In this document: positions 33,648 to 34,193 of the stretch, piece by piece
Layout: each line of letters opens with the position of its first letter
Numbering within the stretch: position 1 is the first letter of the stretch
Origin: Planctomycetota bacterium
Lineage (GTDB): Bacteria > Planctomycetota > Phycisphaerae > Sedimentisphaerales > Anaerobacaceae
Assembly (NCBI GenBank): GCA_023135935.1
Contig: JAGLSU010000067.1
Span: 1 to 34,193, forward strand
Direction of reading: 5' to 3'
Length of the DNA stretch: 34,193 bases
Translations under genes and position numbers: made by a program
Notes under the pieces: model-generated
What the model was told of the DNA's origin: nothing
What the model saw: the letters and a program-made list of their open reading frames with translations, nothing else
Database searches by the model: none

Positions 33648-34193
33648 TTAGGGTTTGGGCAATGTTATTTTAAATTTTGCCCCCTCGGATGGTTTCGATT
33701 CAACTGAAATCGAACCGTCATGGGCATCTACGATTTTTTTACAAAAAGCCAAGCCGAAACCAGAGCCTGAATTTCCTAATGAAGATTCATCTTTTGTCTT
33801 CGTAGTAAAAAACGGCTCAAAGATATCTTTCAAATTAGCAGGTTCGATTCCACAGCCGGTATCAGTGACTTCTATTTGAACGGTGTTGGAGTTTTCATGT
33901 GCTTTGATATTCAATATGCCGCCATTAGGTAACATCGCGTCACGAGCGTTGAGAATGAGGTTCATTAGAACCTGTTGTATTTCGACGGGTATAACCCAGA
34001 CTGTTAGCTCTTGCGGTATTTGTAGATTAACGGTCATTCCATCTTTTGAAAAGTCACGGCAGAGACAGGTAAAAACTTCTTCGACCAAAGTAAGCAGCGG
34101 CGTGCTTTTCTTTTCCTGAGCTTCGCCATGTGTTAATGCGAGCATACTTTCCATGATTTTGGAGGCCTGCTCGGAACTTCGGATTATTTTTTT
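33648..34193 (-). CDS. Sensor histidine kinase, C-terminal ATPase domain (N-terminus beyond window)
   Basis: IQQVLMNLILNARDAM N-box, DTGCGIEPANLKDIFEPFFTTK, GSGFGLAFCKKIVDAHDGSISVES G-boxes. Frame open to the window end with KIIRSSEQASKIMESMLALT. Confidence 0.92.
   Translation of the reverse strand, partial: KKIIRSSEQASKIMESMLALTHGEAQEKKSTPLLTLVEEVFTCLCRDFSKDGMTVNLQIPQELTVWVIPVEIQQVLMNLILNARDAMLPNGGILNIKAHENSNTVQIEVTDTGCGIEPANLKDIFEPFFTTKTKDESSLGNSGSGFGLAFCKKIVDAHDGSISVESKPSEGAKFKITLPKP

Noticed and set aside
1-34193. tRNA, rRNA or phage/transposase genes
   Set aside because: No cloverleaf, rRNA or transposase/integrase motif was recognised by eye; a tRNAscan/Infernal run would be decisive.

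Overview
This 34.2 kb window looks like a bacterial chromosome segment. The gene content (long-form ACP with KSα/KSβ-like pair, tandem SPFH cluster, LpxB) suggests Planctomycetota or Phycisphaerae-like, but that is inference. Left part, minus strand: partial serS preceded in transcription by a compact lipid/polyketide operon of hotdog dehydratase, extended ACP, second hotdog dehydratase, KSβ-like ketosynthase and KSα/FabF. Centre, plus strand: a tightly packed run of three SPFH/HflK-HflC-like proteins, a heavy-metal P-type ATPase, ABC ATPase, ABC permease and a conserved-looking unknown protein. This is followed by a UvrD/PcrA helicase, pgi, an AEC-like transporter, a mannose-1-P guanylyltransferase and RuvX. 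Between about 24.1 and 28.8 kb is a looser accessory stretch: small ORFs, twin STAS proteins, an orphan pilin, a small two-gene membrane/acidic-protein module, a covarying hairpin repeat family, GTCATT-type dispersed repeats and good sigma70-like promoters. Right end: LpxB-like, DacB, two overlapping DUF21/CBS (CorC/GldE-type) proteins and a truncated histidine kinase. The strongest candidate for an under-described system is the type II synthase operon at 1021-5145. Its second ketosynthase has the catalytic Cys replaced by Glu and a catalytic His replaced by Asn, and its ACP carries a roughly 40-residue insertion. The second candidate is the SPFH/P-type ATPase/ABC operon at 7389-17958. No searches could be run, so all family calls are motif-based.
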